A DNA stretch of 64,000 nucleotides from the NCBI GenBank assembly GCA_964604155.1, contig CAZRXY010000105.1, positions 4,557-68,556 on the forward strand, in the 5' to 3' direction. Positions 63,949 through 64,000 of this stretch are shown here, in pieces. The stretch's first letter is position 1, and each line of letters starts with the position of its first letter. Below the pieces are notes generated by a model. The model searched no databases, was not told where the DNA came from, and saw nothing but the letters and a program-made list of their open reading frames with translations. The position numbers and the translations under genes are program-made. Origin of the DNA: Stygibacter sp964604155. Lineage in GTDB: Bacteria; Cloacimonadota; Cloacimonadia; Cloacimonadales; TCS61.

Positions 63949-64000
63949 AATGAATAGCCCCGCGCTTTAAGCTCGGGGGTTAAAGATGCTCCCCCTGCCC
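63949..64000 (+). repeat. Dispersed repeat, family A copy 4, cut by window end
   Basis: GAATGAATAGCCCCGCGCTT, then TAAGCTCGGGGGTTAAAG. The upstream AATTTTAATTTTGAATGA block is shared with copy 2 (29851). Confidence 0.65.

Noticed and set aside
1..64000. CRISPR arrays, tRNA or rRNA genes, insertion sequences
   Set aside because: No regular spacer-repeat series, no cloverleaf-like sequence in gaps, no transposase frame.

Overview
The window is AT-rich bacterial chromosome that most resembles Candidatus Cloacimonadota (Cloacimonetes). That is inferred from three secreted proteins with a YPNPFNP-type C-terminal sorting tail, two of them with dockerin-like calcium modules, a fused formimidoyltransferase-cyclodeaminase and the mix of housekeeping genes. 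Most genes have clear AGGAGG-type ribosome binding sites, and many are joined by ATGA or TAATG overlaps. I see no rRNA, tRNA, CRISPR array or intact insertion sequence.

Layout. 1-6567 (minus): the start of an exported protein running off the left edge and a 2,123-residue surface protein. 7156-9043 (minus): an M23 peptidase and a DUF1573 protein whose conserved CGC motif has an in-frame UGA in place of the first Cys, followed by a bacterial SECIS-like hairpin; this is the most interesting item here (candidate selenoprotein). 9198-13113 (plus): rplM-rpsI-rpsB-tsf-pyrH-frr-ferredoxin with a structured rpsB leader. 13191-14029: a repeat and three short coupled, partly broken ORFs. 14140-19123 (minus): GT2, YfhO-like membrane protein and flippase. 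19864-29395 (minus): a tightly coupled ten-gene glycoconjugate operon (MaoC hydratase, CitE-like lyase, CapK-like AMP ligase, divergent NadA, AglD-like membrane protein, GT2, NeuD-like acyltransferase, WbqC, WecE, membrane protein). 30282-32576 (plus): a beta-helix surface protein. 32703-37583 (minus): GT4, glucuronyl C5-epimerase, GT4, membrane protein, PHP phosphatase. 37866-42653 (plus): a pilin-like membrane protein, a hybrid histidine kinase and two receiver proteins. 42731-48313: parvulin, HD hydrolase, AEC transporter and a papain-like secreted protease. 48499-56577 (plus): a ten-gene housekeeping operon (M23, prenyl synthase, dut, nadA, methyltransferase, FtsE/FtsX-like, pgsA, lipoprotein, cca). 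56553-63788 (minus): rpmE, DUF1385, prfA, CorC/CNNM, guanine deaminase, ftcD and an unknown gene.

How it fits together. The window combines a translation and cell-envelope core with two surface-glycan clusters and several exported proteins that share a sorting tail. The larger glycan operon carries CoA-type chemistry (AMP ligase, hydratase, lyase) beside an aminosugar transaminase and an acyltransferase, which suggests an unusual acyl-modified aminosugar. The guanine deaminase-ftcD pair suggests purine breakdown through a formimino intermediate. Large intergenic gaps are built from three dispersed palindromic repeat families. At least six genes share a two-part upstream motif, TATGNSAG followed 17-22 bases later by TTGACA.
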